Of a stretch of DNA of 64,000 bases, positions 8,524-16,498 are shown one piece after another. Source of the stretch: Marinobacter sp. F4206 (GTDB lineage Bacteria; Pseudomonadota; Gammaproteobacteria; Pseudomonadales; Oleiphilaceae); NCBI RefSeq assembly GCF_019392195.1, contig NZ_JAHXKI010000002.1, forward strand, positions 62,001-126,000, in the 5' to 3' direction. Made by a program: the position numbers and the translations under genes. Every line of letters begins with the position of its first letter. Position 1 is the first letter of the stretch. Below the pieces are notes generated by a model. That model did no database searches, was not told the DNA's origin, and worked only from the letters and a program-made list of their open reading frames with translations.

Positions 8524-10371
8524 ATGTCGCCTGTTCTGCGCCTGTTTGCCATCCTGAGTCTCAGCCTTCTACCGGCCATATCCTCACCCGCCGCCCAGGC
8601 GTCCGAGTCCGGATGCCCGGTTCTGGAGGCTATGGATACTGAATCCCGGCGATCCTTGATGCACTACATCTGTTTTTACAGCGCCGCACCCGGGGACCCG
8701 GCACACGACGCCAACTCCCCCGATGACCTCCCGGAAGATCTTGACTGGAGCCCCGCCAGGGGACACGACCTGGTATTCAGCCACACCTCATCCGTGTACT
8801 GGGTTCATCTTAACGTCAAAAACAGCGGAAACCGGGAAGCGCTCTGGTACCTGAAACTGAATTATCCCCTCCTGGACGAGGTAACCTTCTGGCAGTCCGG
8901 AAATGGCCCGAATACTCACCTTGCCACGGGAGACCAAAGACCCTTCGATGCAAGAGGCATAGACTACCGGTATTTCCTCCTTCCAGTCACGCTTGCCGAG
9001 GGAGAAACCCGGTCAATCACCCTGCGCGTTCAAAGCAGCGGCGCACTCAATGTTCCCCTGACCTTCGAAACGCCGGAAGAGGTCATCGCCCACAGCAATC
9101 ACCTGACGCTGACACACGGACTTTTCTACGGCGCCCTGCTGGTTTTCGCCATATTCAACCTGCTTCTGTTTTTCAGCTCCGGCACCGCCTATTACTTCTA
9201 TAACGCTTTCTACATGGCCGCCATGGGGCTCTTCATGTTCGCCATGGGCGGATTTGCCAACCAGTATTTCTGGCCTGACAGCACCGGCTTTGCCAACACC
9301 TCTATCCCACTCAGCCTGGTACTCTGCGCCCTTTCAATGACGTTGTTCGGCCGCTCCTTCCTTGAGGTCGAACAGAAAACCGTAGCCGGAACCGCCATAA
9401 AGGCACTGGCCTGGTTCTGCATCGTTTTTCTCGCCCTCACTCTGGTACTGCCCTACAACAAGACCATATTGCTCAACACGGTTCTGGCACTGACCGTTAT
9501 CTGCAGCCTTTTCGTCATCGCGGTGATTCGATGGCGCCATGGCTACCAGCCAGCGATGTGGTACGTGCTTGCATGGCTGGTCATGTTGGTGGGTGGACTG
9601 ATCTATGCCCTGGCGGCCTTTGGCTATCTGACGGACTTCCTCGCTCGCGAAGCCCTGATGCAGGTCGCCGTCGGGGGCCAGGTCGTTCTGCTTAACTATG
9701 CAATGGTCCAGCGCTGGCGACTGCTGAACGAGAAATTGCTTGAGGTGGAACACAGCGCCCGGACCGAACTCGAATTCAAGGTTCACGAGCGCACCTCGCA
9801 ACTTCGAACCACCATGAGAGAGCTGGAAAAGGCCAACCGGCAACTGGCCACTCTGAGCCTGAACGATTCACTGACCGGCCTGCACAACAGGCGTCATATG
9901 GACAACATACTCCCGGAACTCTGTGCCGAGGCCAGACGTACCGGGCAGCCCCTGACCCTTGCCCTGGTGGACGCCGACCACTTCAAGGCCGTCAATGACA
10001 CCTGGGGGCATGGTTTTGGTGACACCTTCCTGCAACTGATCGCTGACATCCTGACCCGGCACGTGAAGCGCCCCCGGGATGTGGCAGTCCGGTTTGGCGG
10101 GGAGGAGTTCGCGCTGCTGCTGCCGGGCACCGACATTGCGGGTGCACTCCGGGTGTGCGAGGCCATACTCCACGACATTGAAACCACCTCGCTGACCAGC
10201 CCGGACGGGCGCAAGGCGAAGATCACACTGAGCGCCGGTGTGGCGTCCCTGGCCCACGGCGAAGACCGGACACGTCTCTTTGACAGGGCCGACGAAGCCC
10301 TCTACCAGGCCAAGACTGACGGTCGAAACCGGGTCGTTGTCTCCGATTACTCCCCGGTGGACAGAGTCTGA
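8524..10371 (+). CDS. 7TMR-DISM membrane diguanylate cyclase
   Basis: Makes cyclic di-GMP. I take the start at 8524 (MSPVLRLFAI), giving 615 aa with a signal peptide to about residue 27. A periplasmic beta-rich DISMED2-type domain (about 40-190) is followed by seven membrane helices (about 200-400), a short coiled coil, and a GGDEF domain with SLTGLHNRRHMD and an active GGEEF at 525-529. An inhibitory I-site RxxD (RPRD, 516-519) sits five residues before it, so product inhibition is expected. The periplasmic domain probably senses a carbohydrate-like ligand. The last 25 bp overlap the convergent hydrolase gene. Confidence 0.92.
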   Translation: MSPVLRLFAILSLSLLPAISSPAAQASESGCPVLEAMDTESRRSLMHYICFYSAAPGDPAHDANSPDDLPEDLDWSPARGHDLVFSHTSSVYWVHLNVKNSGNREALWYLKLNYPLLDEVTFWQSGNGPNTHLATGDQRPFDARGIDYRYFLLPVTLAEGETRSITLRVQSSGALNVPLTFETPEEVIAHSNHLTLTHGLFYGALLVFAIFNLLLFFSSGTAYYFYNAFYMAAMGLFMFAMGGFANQYFWPDSTGFANTSIPLSLVLCALSMTLFGRSFLEVEQKTVAGTAIKALAWFCIVFLALTLVLPYNKTILLNTVLALTVICSLFVIAVIRWRHGYQPAMWYVLAWLVMLVGGLIYALAAFGYLTDFLAREALMQVAVGGQVVLLNYAMVQRWRLLNEKLLEVEHSARTELEFKVHERTSQLRTTMRELEKANRQLATLSLNDSLTGLHNRRHMDNILPELCAEARRTGQPLTLALVDADHFKAVNDTWGHGFGDTFLQLIADILTRHVKRPRDVAVRFGGEEFALLLPGTDIAGALRVCEAILHDIETTSLTSPDGRKAKITLSAGVASLAHGEDRTRLFDRADEALYQAKTDGRNRVVVSDYSPVDRV

Positions 10372-11024
10372 GACCTGACGCGCTCGTTGATGAACACTCG
10401 CGCCTCCTGCGCAGCTGCCGCAATCAGCGCCAGCTGGCTGCTGTTCTGGCGGGCCAACGGCTGAAAATCGTGATTCCCGCCTTCCAGCCAACGCAGACGA
10501 ACGCCTTCCAGCTCGGATTCGTGCCCCGTCATCTCCTCGGGTTTGCCAAACGGGTCCCGGGTTCCCTGCACAATCAACATCGGGCAACGCAACGAGCAAA
10601 AATGACCGGTTCGCCACTTGTCCGGCTTGCCCGGAGCGTGGAAGGGGTACCCGAAGCCCACCACGCCGTCGATACCGTCATACTCACTGGCCAACAGACT
10701 GGCCATCCGCCCACCCATGGATTTGCCGCCAACCACAATCAGGCAGTCGCTCCCCACTTCCCGTCGGACCTGCTCCACCACCTGGGAAAAACTCTCCAGC
10801 AACCGGGGCTGTCGATCGGGTGGCCGTTTCCGGCCGTCCTCACGTCGCTTCTGCATGTACGGAAACTCGAAACGAACGTTCGGAATGCCTTCCGCCTCAA
10901 GGTCATTGGCCAGTACCTCCATGAACGGAGAATCGGCGGGGGCCCCTGCCCCATGCGCCAGAATCATCACGATATCCGGACCGTTCTCGAAGCCTTTGGT
11001 CTTAATCAATTCCACTTCATTCAC
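10347..11024 (-). CDS. Alpha/beta hydrolase, KANL3/Tex30-like
   Basis: A 225-aa cytoplasmic hydrolase-fold protein. ILAHGAGAPADSPFME near 21-36 forms the oxyanion loop, the nucleophile elbow GGKSMGG has serine as nucleophile, VQGTRDPFG follows, and the likely catalytic histidine is in GGNHDF. This matches the small COG3571-type hydrolases of unknown substrate. The 3' end runs into the convergent cyclase gene; the upstream region faces ccoN. Confidence 0.85.
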   Translation of the reverse strand: MNEVELIKTKGFENGPDIVMILAHGAGAPADSPFMEVLANDLEAEGIPNVRFEFPYMQKRREDGRKRPPDRQPRLLESFSQVVEQVRREVGSDCLIVVGGKSMGGRMASLLASEYDGIDGVVGFGYPFHAPGKPDKWRTGHFCSLRCPMLIVQGTRDPFGKPEEMTGHESELEGVRLRWLEGGNHDFQPLARQNSSQLALIAAAAQEARVFINERVRSQTLSTGE

Positions 11025-11152
11025 CTACCGTTTTTTAGGGACTATCATTAGAGGTCAGGCACCGGCATATGCCACACACAAAACGTCCCTTTTAGTGACC
11101 GGTGCAAGGATGCCATGTTGCTGATTTCGGCGCATTTGACAGGGTTCAGGAG

Positions 11153-11194
11153 TTGACCTGAGTCATTGCAAAGCGCTAATGCTTTCTCCATACT
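11153..11194 (+). promoter_or_regulatory. Anr/FNR-type box and -10 of the ccoN promoter
   Basis: TTGAC-CTGA-GTCAT at 11153-11166 matches the FNR/Anr consensus TTGAT-N4-ATCAA at 7 of 10 conserved bases. A -10-like CATACT lies at 11189-11194, which puts the expected start near 11201 and the box centre at about -41.5, the classic class II position. cbb3 operons are commonly activated by Anr/FNR/FixK. Confidence 0.65.
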
Positions 11195-11236
11195 TGCGCC
11201 CGCATAATTTCTCACTCTAAACCCATTGGTAAGGCT

Positions 11237-12667
11237 ATGAGCACAGTAAATGCAAACCTGACTTACAACTACAAGGTGGTAAGACAATTTGCCATCATGA
11301 CGTTGGTCTGGGGCATTGTTGGCATGGGTATGGGCGTGTTGATCGCGTCCCAACTTGTCTGGCCAGCGATGAACCTCGACATGCCCTGGACACACTTCGG
11401 TCGTTTACGGCCGTTGCATACCAACGCCGTCATCTTCGGCTTCGGTGGAAGCGCCCTGTTCGCCACCTGTTATTACGTCGTTCAACGCACCTGTCAGGCT
11501 CGCCTGATTTCGGACGGCCTCGCTGCGTTTACCTTCTGGGGTTGGCAAGCGATCATCGTGGCCGCCGCCATTACCTTACCGATGGGTCTGACCTCGTCCA
11601 AGGAATACGCTGAGCTGGAGTGGCCAATCGACATCGCTATCACGATCGTCTGGGTTGCTTTCGCGCTGGTATTCTTCGGCACCATCATGAAGCGCAGCAC
11701 GCCGCACATCTACGTGGCGAACTGGTTCTACGGTGCCTTCATCATTACCGTTGCCTTCCTGCACATCGGTAACAACCTCGCCCTCCCCGCAAGCGCGTTC
11801 AAATCCTACTCTGCTTACGCCGGTGTAACTGACGCCATGATGCAGTGGTGGTGGGGTCACAATGCGGTAGGCTTCTTCCTGACCGCCGGCTTCCTCGGCA
11901 TGATGTACTATTTCGTTCCGAAGCAGGCCAATCGCCCGGTTTACTCCTATCGCCTGTCCATCGTTCACTTCTGGGCGCTGATTGCGACCTACGTCTGGGC
12001 CGGCGGCCACCACCTGCACTACTCTGCGCTCCCTGACTGGGCACAGACCGCGGGCATGGTGATGTCCCTGATCCTCCTTGCTCCGTCCTGGGGCGGCATG
12101 ATCAACGGCATGATGACCCTGTCCGGCGCGTGGCACAAGCTGCGGACCGATCCGATCCTGCGCTTCCTGGTGGTATCCCTGTCCTTCTACGGCATGTCCA
12201 CCTTCGAAGGCCCGATGATGGCCATCAAGACCGTCAACGCTCTGTCGCACAATACAGACTGGACCATTGGCCACGTGCACTCCGGTGCCCTGGGCTGGGT
12301 TGCCATGATCAGTATCGGCGCCATTTACCACCTGATACCCAAACTCTGGGGCCTGCAGGCCATGTACAGCACGAGCCTGATCAACGTGCATTTCTGGCTG
12401 GCAACCGTTGGTACTGTCCTGTACATCGTTGCGATGTGGGTAAACGGTATCATGCAGGGCCTCATGTGGCGCGCGGTCAACGCCGACGGCACTCTGACCT
12501 ACAGCTTTGTTGAATCCCTGGAAGCTTCGTACCCGGGATATTTCGTCCGCTTCCTTGGTGGCGTCATCTTCCTGAGCGGCATGCTCATCATGGCGTACAA
12601 CGTGTACATGACCATTCGCCAGAAAGATGCGGTTGCGGCAGATACCGCAGCGGCTCAGACGGCGTAA
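11237..12667 (+). CDS. ccoN: cbb3-type cytochrome c oxidase subunit I
   Basis: Catalytic subunit of the high-affinity cbb3 oxidase; it carries haem b and the haem b3-CuB centre and pumps protons. The 476-aa protein is almost entirely membrane helices (about 12). Conserved histidine stretches include [36 protein letters not shown] and [10 protein letters not shown]. It is the first gene of ccoNOQP, followed 15 bp later by ccoO, with an Anr-like box upstream. Confidence 0.97.
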   Translation: MSTVNANLTYNYKVVRQFAIMTLVWGIVGMGMGVLIASQLVWPAMNLDMPWTHFGRLRPLHTNAVIFGFGGSALFATCYYVVQRTCQARLISDGLAAFTFWGWQAIIVAAAITLPMGLTSSKEYAELEWPIDIAITIVWVAFALVFFGTIMKRSTPHIYVANWFYGAFIITVAFLHIGNNLALPASAFKSYSAYAGVTDAMMQWWWGHNAVGFFLTAGFLGMMYYFVPKQANRPVYSYRLSIVHFWALIATYVWAGGHHLHYSALPDWAQTAGMVMSLILLAPSWGGMINGMMTLSGAWHKLRTDPILRFLVVSLSFYGMSTFEGPMMAIKTVNALSHNTDWTIGHVHSGALGWVAMISIGAIYHLIPKLWGLQAMYSTSLINVHFWLATVGTVLYIVAMWVNGIMQGLMWRAVNADGTLTYSFVESLEASYPGYFVRFLGGVIFLSGMLIMAYNVYMTIRQKDAVAADTAAAQTA

Positions 12668-12682
12668 ACGGAGAGAGGTCAG

Positions 12683-13291
12683 ATGAACCACGATATTGTT
12701 GAAAAGAATATTGGCCTGATGATCGTCCTGATCATCTTGACCATCAGTGGCGGCTTTCTGGTTGAAATCGTGCCGCTGTTCTTCCTGAAAGAAACCAACG
12801 AGCCGGTGGAGGGTCTTGAGCCCTACACCGCTCTGGAACTGGAAGGCCGGGATATTTACATCCGGGAAGGCTGCCACGTTTGTCACACCCAGCAGATCCG
12901 TCCGTTCCGCGCTGAAACCGAACGCTATGGTCACTACTCCGTAGCCGGTGAGTTCGTTTACGACCGGCCGTTCCTGTGGGGCTCCAAGCGCACCGGCCCG
13001 GATCTGGCCCGTGTCGGCGGCCGCTACTCGGACGCATGGCAGCGCCAGCATCTTTACAACCCGCGCAGCGTGGTTCCGGAATCCAATATGCCAGCTTTCC
13101 CCTGGCTGTTTGAAAACCGGGTAGACCACACCGACACGGCAGCAAAGATGGAGACTCTGCAGACACTGGGCGTGCCTTACACCGACGAACAGATTGCCGA
13201 GGCATCTGCTCAGGTCGAGGGCAAGTTCGAAATCGAAGCTCTGGTCGCGTACCTGCAACAACTCGGTACCGTGATCTCAGAGAAACGGTGA
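12683..13291 (+). CDS. ccoO: cbb3-type cytochrome c oxidase subunit II (monohaem)
   Basis: Membrane-anchored c-type cytochrome that passes electrons to CcoN. It has 202 aa, one N-terminal membrane helix (about 10-34) and one haem c site CHVCH at C64, C67, H68. The distal methionine probably lies in ESNMPAFPW, typical of CcoO. GGAGAGAGG precedes the start. It depends on Ccm maturation genes outside the window. Confidence 0.97.
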   Translation: MNHDIVEKNIGLMIVLIILTISGGFLVEIVPLFFLKETNEPVEGLEPYTALELEGRDIYIREGCHVCHTQQIRPFRAETERYGHYSVAGEFVYDRPFLWGSKRTGPDLARVGGRYSDAWQRQHLYNPRSVVPESNMPAFPWLFENRVDHTDTAAKMETLQTLGVPYTDEQIAEASAQVEGKFEIEALVAYLQQLGTVISEKR

Positions 13292-13295
13292 TCCC

Positions 13296-13481
13296 ATGGA
13301 TTTGAACGAGTTACGCGGTATTCAAACCCTTCTGGTCATGGCGGTCTTTTTCGGAATCGTCTGGTGGGCGTACAGCGCCCACCGCAAGAAGGCCAACGAC
13401 GAGGCAGCGCATCTGCCCTTCGACGATGACGAAGTGGAAAAGCGTACTCTCGAACAGGAAAAAACGGAGAAGAAACAATGA
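13296..13481 (+). CDS. ccoQ: cbb3-type oxidase small subunit CcoQ
   Basis: A 61-aa protein with one membrane helix (about 11-27) followed by a charged tail rich in Glu and Lys, as in CcoQ/FixQ, which stabilises the oxidase complex. It lies 4 bp after ccoO, and its stop overlaps the ccoP start (ATGA). Confidence 0.9.
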   Translation: MDLNELRGIQTLLVMAVFFGIVWWAYSAHRKKANDEAAHLPFDDDEVEKRTLEQEKTEKKQ

Positions 13482-14368
13482 GTACCTTTTGGAGCCTCTG
13501 GATCAGTGTGATCGTGCTCGGTACTGTTTTCGGCTGTATGTGGCTTCTGTGGGCGACCCGTAAGAACCAGACCACCGATACCGAAACCGACCGCACCACC
13601 GGCCATTCCTTTGACGGCATCGAGGAATACGACAATCCGCTGCCTAAGTGGTGGTTCTATCTGTTCATGGCCACCTGTATTTTCTCGCTTGGCTACCTGG
13701 CACTCTACCCAGGGCTTGGCAGCTTCAAGGGCTTCCTGGGCTGGACCTCAGCCAACCAGTGGGAAGCCGAAGTGGCCGCCGCCGAAGAAAAATACGGTGA
13801 GATCTACGCACAGTATGGCAACACCCCGGTCACTGAACTGGCAACCAACGACGACGCCCTGAAGATCGGTCAGCGTCTGTTCGCCAACAACTGTGCCGTC
13901 TGTCACGGCTCAGCGGCTCGCGGCCAGGTCGGGTTCCCGAACCTGACCGACGACGACTGGCTCTATGGCGGCTCGCCGGATGCCATCCTTGAGACCCTGC
14001 ACAACGGTCGCATGGGCAATATGCCGGCAAAAGGCGTCATGCCCAACATGACCAACGAGCAGGTCGATCAGGTGGTCAATTACGTGCTGAGCTTCAGCGG
14101 TCGCGAAAAGGACGCCGAGGCAGCAGAGGCCGGCAAGGCCGTGTTTGCCCAGGGCTGCGCCGCGTGTCATGGCCCCGACGGCAAAGGCATGCAATCTGTC
14201 GGCGCGCCCAACCTGACCGACAACACCTGGCTGTATGGTTCCACTTACGAGTGGATCAAGGAAACGGTAATGAACGGTCGCCAGAACCAGATGCCCGCCC
14301 AAAGCGGTCGTCTGTCTGAAGACCAGATTCAGATTCTCGCAGCCTACGTATACAGCCTGTCGAACTGA
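13478..14368 (+). CDS. ccoP: cbb3-type cytochrome c oxidase subunit III (dihaem)
   Basis: Dihaem cytochrome c subunit that takes electrons from soluble cytochromes. The 296-aa protein has two membrane helices (about 6-26 and 58-78). Two cytochrome c domains follow, with haem sites CAVCH (C139, C142, H143) and CAACH (C227, C230, H231) and methionine-bearing MPAKGVMPN and NQMPAQSG. Start ATG at 13478 overlaps ccoQ and has GGAGAAG upstream. A GC-rich hairpin follows the stop. Confidence 0.97.
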   Translation: MSTFWSLWISVIVLGTVFGCMWLLWATRKNQTTDTETDRTTGHSFDGIEEYDNPLPKWWFYLFMATCIFSLGYLALYPGLGSFKGFLGWTSANQWEAEVAAAEEKYGEIYAQYGNTPVTELATNDDALKIGQRLFANNCAVCHGSAARGQVGFPNLTDDDWLYGGSPDAILETLHNGRMGNMPAKGVMPNMTNEQVDQVVNYVLSFSGREKDAEAAEAGKAVFAQGCAACHGPDGKGMQSVGAPNLTDNTWLYGSTYEWIKETVMNGRQNQMPAQSGRLSEDQIQILAAYVYSLSN

Positions 14369-14375
14369 GTCAGCC

Positions 14376-14406
14376 GGCCGGGGCTCCGCCCCGGCCTGGT
14401 CTTTTC
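14376..14406 (+). terminator. Candidate terminator/attenuator after ccoP
   Basis: An 8-bp stem GGCCGGGG (14376-14383) pairs with CCCCGGCC (14389-14396) and is followed by TGGTCTTTT. The T tract is short, so partial read-through into ccoG is possible. Confidence 0.6.
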
Positions 14407-14504
14407 CAGCCTGTGCCCTGCCCCCAGCCGGACACAGCCTGGAACAGATCAGCAGACCCTCTCCGGGCCCGCTTCGTGCTTTACCCTTTCATCGGGAGGT
14501 TTCG

Positions 14505-15935
14505 ATGAGCAGTGAGATTCCGGTCAAACAGGTTGACCCATCCTCTGACCCCTCCGATAACAATAAAAAATCCGGAAGTGTCGAACTCTACGCCAGCCGC
14601 AAGAAAATCTATGTAAAGGAAGTCAAAGGCTTCTTTCAGCGCATCCGGAATGTCAGCCTGATGCTGCTGATGGGCATGTACTTCCTGTTTGTCTGGATAA
14701 CTCTGGACGGCCAGCCACTGATCCATTTTGACCTTCCGGCCCGGGAGTTCCACCTCTACGGTCTGACGTTCTACCCGAAGGATTTCATTCTCCTGTCCGG
14801 GATGCTCATTATCTGTGCCTTTGGCCTGTTTTTCATCACCACCCTCTTTGGGCGCGTGTGGTGCGGCTACACCTGCCCGCAGACAGTGTGGACGTTTATC
14901 TTCATGTGGGTTGAGGAACGCATTGAGGGCAGCCGTAACAAACGGATGAAACTCGACAAGGCCCCGCGGTCCGGCGAAAAAATTGCGAAAAAGTCGGCCA
15001 AGCACGCGGCCTGGCTACTGATCGCCTTGGCAACCGGCCTCACGTTCGTCGGATATTTCTATCCTATCCGGGAACTGATCGCCGATCTCTTTACGCTACA
15101 AGCCAATGGCTGGGCCTATTTCTGGGTCGCCTTCTTTACCGTTGCAACCTATCTCAATGCCGGCTGGATGCGCGAGCAGGTGTGCCTGTACATGTGCCCC
15201 TACGCCCGCTTCCAGTCGGTCATGTTCGACCCCAACACCCGCGTTGTTTCATACGATCCCAACCGGGGCGAACCCCGTGGCGGACGCAAGAAGGGCATAG
15301 ACCCGGCCGAAGCGGGCCTTGGCGACTGCATCGACTGCGGCCAATGCGTTCAGGTGTGCCCAACCGGTATCGATATCCGCGATGGTCTGCAGTACGAGTG
15401 CATTGGCTGTGCACTTTGCATTGATGCCTGCGACGAAATCATGGACAAGATGGATTACCCCCGGGGCCTGATTCGCTACACCACCGAGAACGAACTGGAG
15501 GGCAAGACGTCCAAACTGCTTCGCCCGAGGACCTTCGGCTACGGCGCGGTTCTGTCGATCATGATCGCCGCCATCATCGTGACTATCGCAACACGGGTAC
15601 CGGCGCAGATGGATGCACTCCGTGACCGGGGCGCACTCTACAGCTTTAATGGCCAGGGCAGAATAGAGAACTCCTACACCCTGAAAATTGCCAACATGAC
15701 AGAAGTGCCCCAAACCTTCTCGGTTTCGGTTCGAGGCCTGGACGACATCCAGATTTTGACCCAGACGTCGGTAACGGTGGAGAGTGGTGAAAACCGGTCA
15801 TTGCCGACCGTTGTTGATGTGCCACCAGAATCCATTGCGCAGTCCAACAATGAAATTTACTTTCAGGCCAAGTCGCAAACAGACAATTCACTGATGCTGG
15901 AAACTGAAAGCCGATTTGTTGGTCCAACGCGCTGA
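14505..15935 (+). CDS. ccoG: cbb3 oxidase assembly protein CcoG (FixG/RdxA), polyferredoxin
   Basis: A 476-aa membrane copper-handling and redox protein needed for cbb3 assembly. It has several membrane helices (about 47-65, 85-110, 165-185, 200-220 and 345-365). Two [4Fe-4S] motifs lie in the middle: CIDCGQCVQVCP and CIGCALCIDACD. A CxxxC pair occurs in WCGYTCPQTVW. A C-terminal Ig-like periplasmic domain is typical of FixG. The start has a clear GGGAGG. It heads the accessory group ccoGHIS. Confidence 0.96.
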   Translation: MSSEIPVKQVDPSSDPSDNNKKSGSVELYASRKKIYVKEVKGFFQRIRNVSLMLLMGMYFLFVWITLDGQPLIHFDLPAREFHLYGLTFYPKDFILLSGMLIICAFGLFFITTLFGRVWCGYTCPQTVWTFIFMWVEERIEGSRNKRMKLDKAPRSGEKIAKKSAKHAAWLLIALATGLTFVGYFYPIRELIADLFTLQANGWAYFWVAFFTVATYLNAGWMREQVCLYMCPYARFQSVMFDPNTRVVSYDPNRGEPRGGRKKGIDPAEAGLGDCIDCGQCVQVCPTGIDIRDGLQYECIGCALCIDACDEIMDKMDYPRGLIRYTTENELEGKTSKLLRPRTFGYGAVLSIMIAAIIVTIATRVPAQMDALRDRGALYSFNGQGRIENSYTLKIANMTEVPQTFSVSVRGLDDIQILTQTSVTVESGENRSLPTVVDVPPESIAQSNNEIYFQAKSQTDNSLMLETESRFVGPTR

Positions 15936-15982
15936 TCCGAGACTCGCGCGACGACCACCCTGTTTATACGAGAACGAGTAAT

Positions 15983-16498
15983 ATGACTGAACAAGCTCCA
16001 ATAGCTCCCTGGTATCGCCAGCCCTGGTTCTGGTTCCTGACCATTTTCCCGCTGGCCGCCATCATCTGGTGTATCTTCATGATCATCGTCGCCACCAACT
16101 TGGAAGACACCATGGTCACCGACGATTACTCAAAAGAGGGCCGCGGCATCAACATGGAAATAGCCCGTGACCAGAAGGCCAAAGACCTTGGTATGGTTGC
16201 GGAGATGCGTTTTGATGACCGCACCATTGCCCTCAACCTGTCCACAGACAACGGGCCGGCGGATTTCCCGTACCTGGTCCTGAACCTGTTCCACCCGACC
16301 CTGGCGGACCTTGACCGCACGATTCAGTTCCAGAAAACAGGCACCGGGCAATACAGTGGCAAGATGCTCGAAGATATTGATGGCCGTTGGTACTACGACC
16401 TGCGAGGGCCCGATAACCAGTGGCGATTGAAAGGCGAAGCCTGGCTACCGGCGGACAACGGGATCACTGTCAGCTCGGAAGGCGCCGCTAAAGGGTGA
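15983..16498 (+). CDS. ccoH: FixH-family cbb3 assembly protein
   Basis: A 171-aa protein with one N-terminal membrane helix (WFWFLTIFPLAAIIWCIFMI, about 15-34) and a periplasmic domain. DDYSKEGRGINMEIARDQ after the helix is the FixH hallmark. CcoH acts with CcoI in late assembly of the oxidase. The stop overlaps the GTG start of ccoI. Confidence 0.92.
   Translation: MTEQAPIAPWYRQPWFWFLTIFPLAAIIWCIFMIIVATNLEDTMVTDDYSKEGRGINMEIARDQKAKDLGMVAEMRFDDRTIALNLSTDNGPADFPYLVLNLFHPTLADLDRTIQFQKTGTGQYSGKMLEDIDGRWYYDLRGPDNQWRLKGEAWLPADNGITVSSEGAAKG

Noticed and set aside
11576..13261. Long 561-aa open frame antisense to ccoN/ccoO
   Set aside because: It is the mirror of two clear genes; the residues are rich in His, Gln and Arg and it has no domain or start signals.
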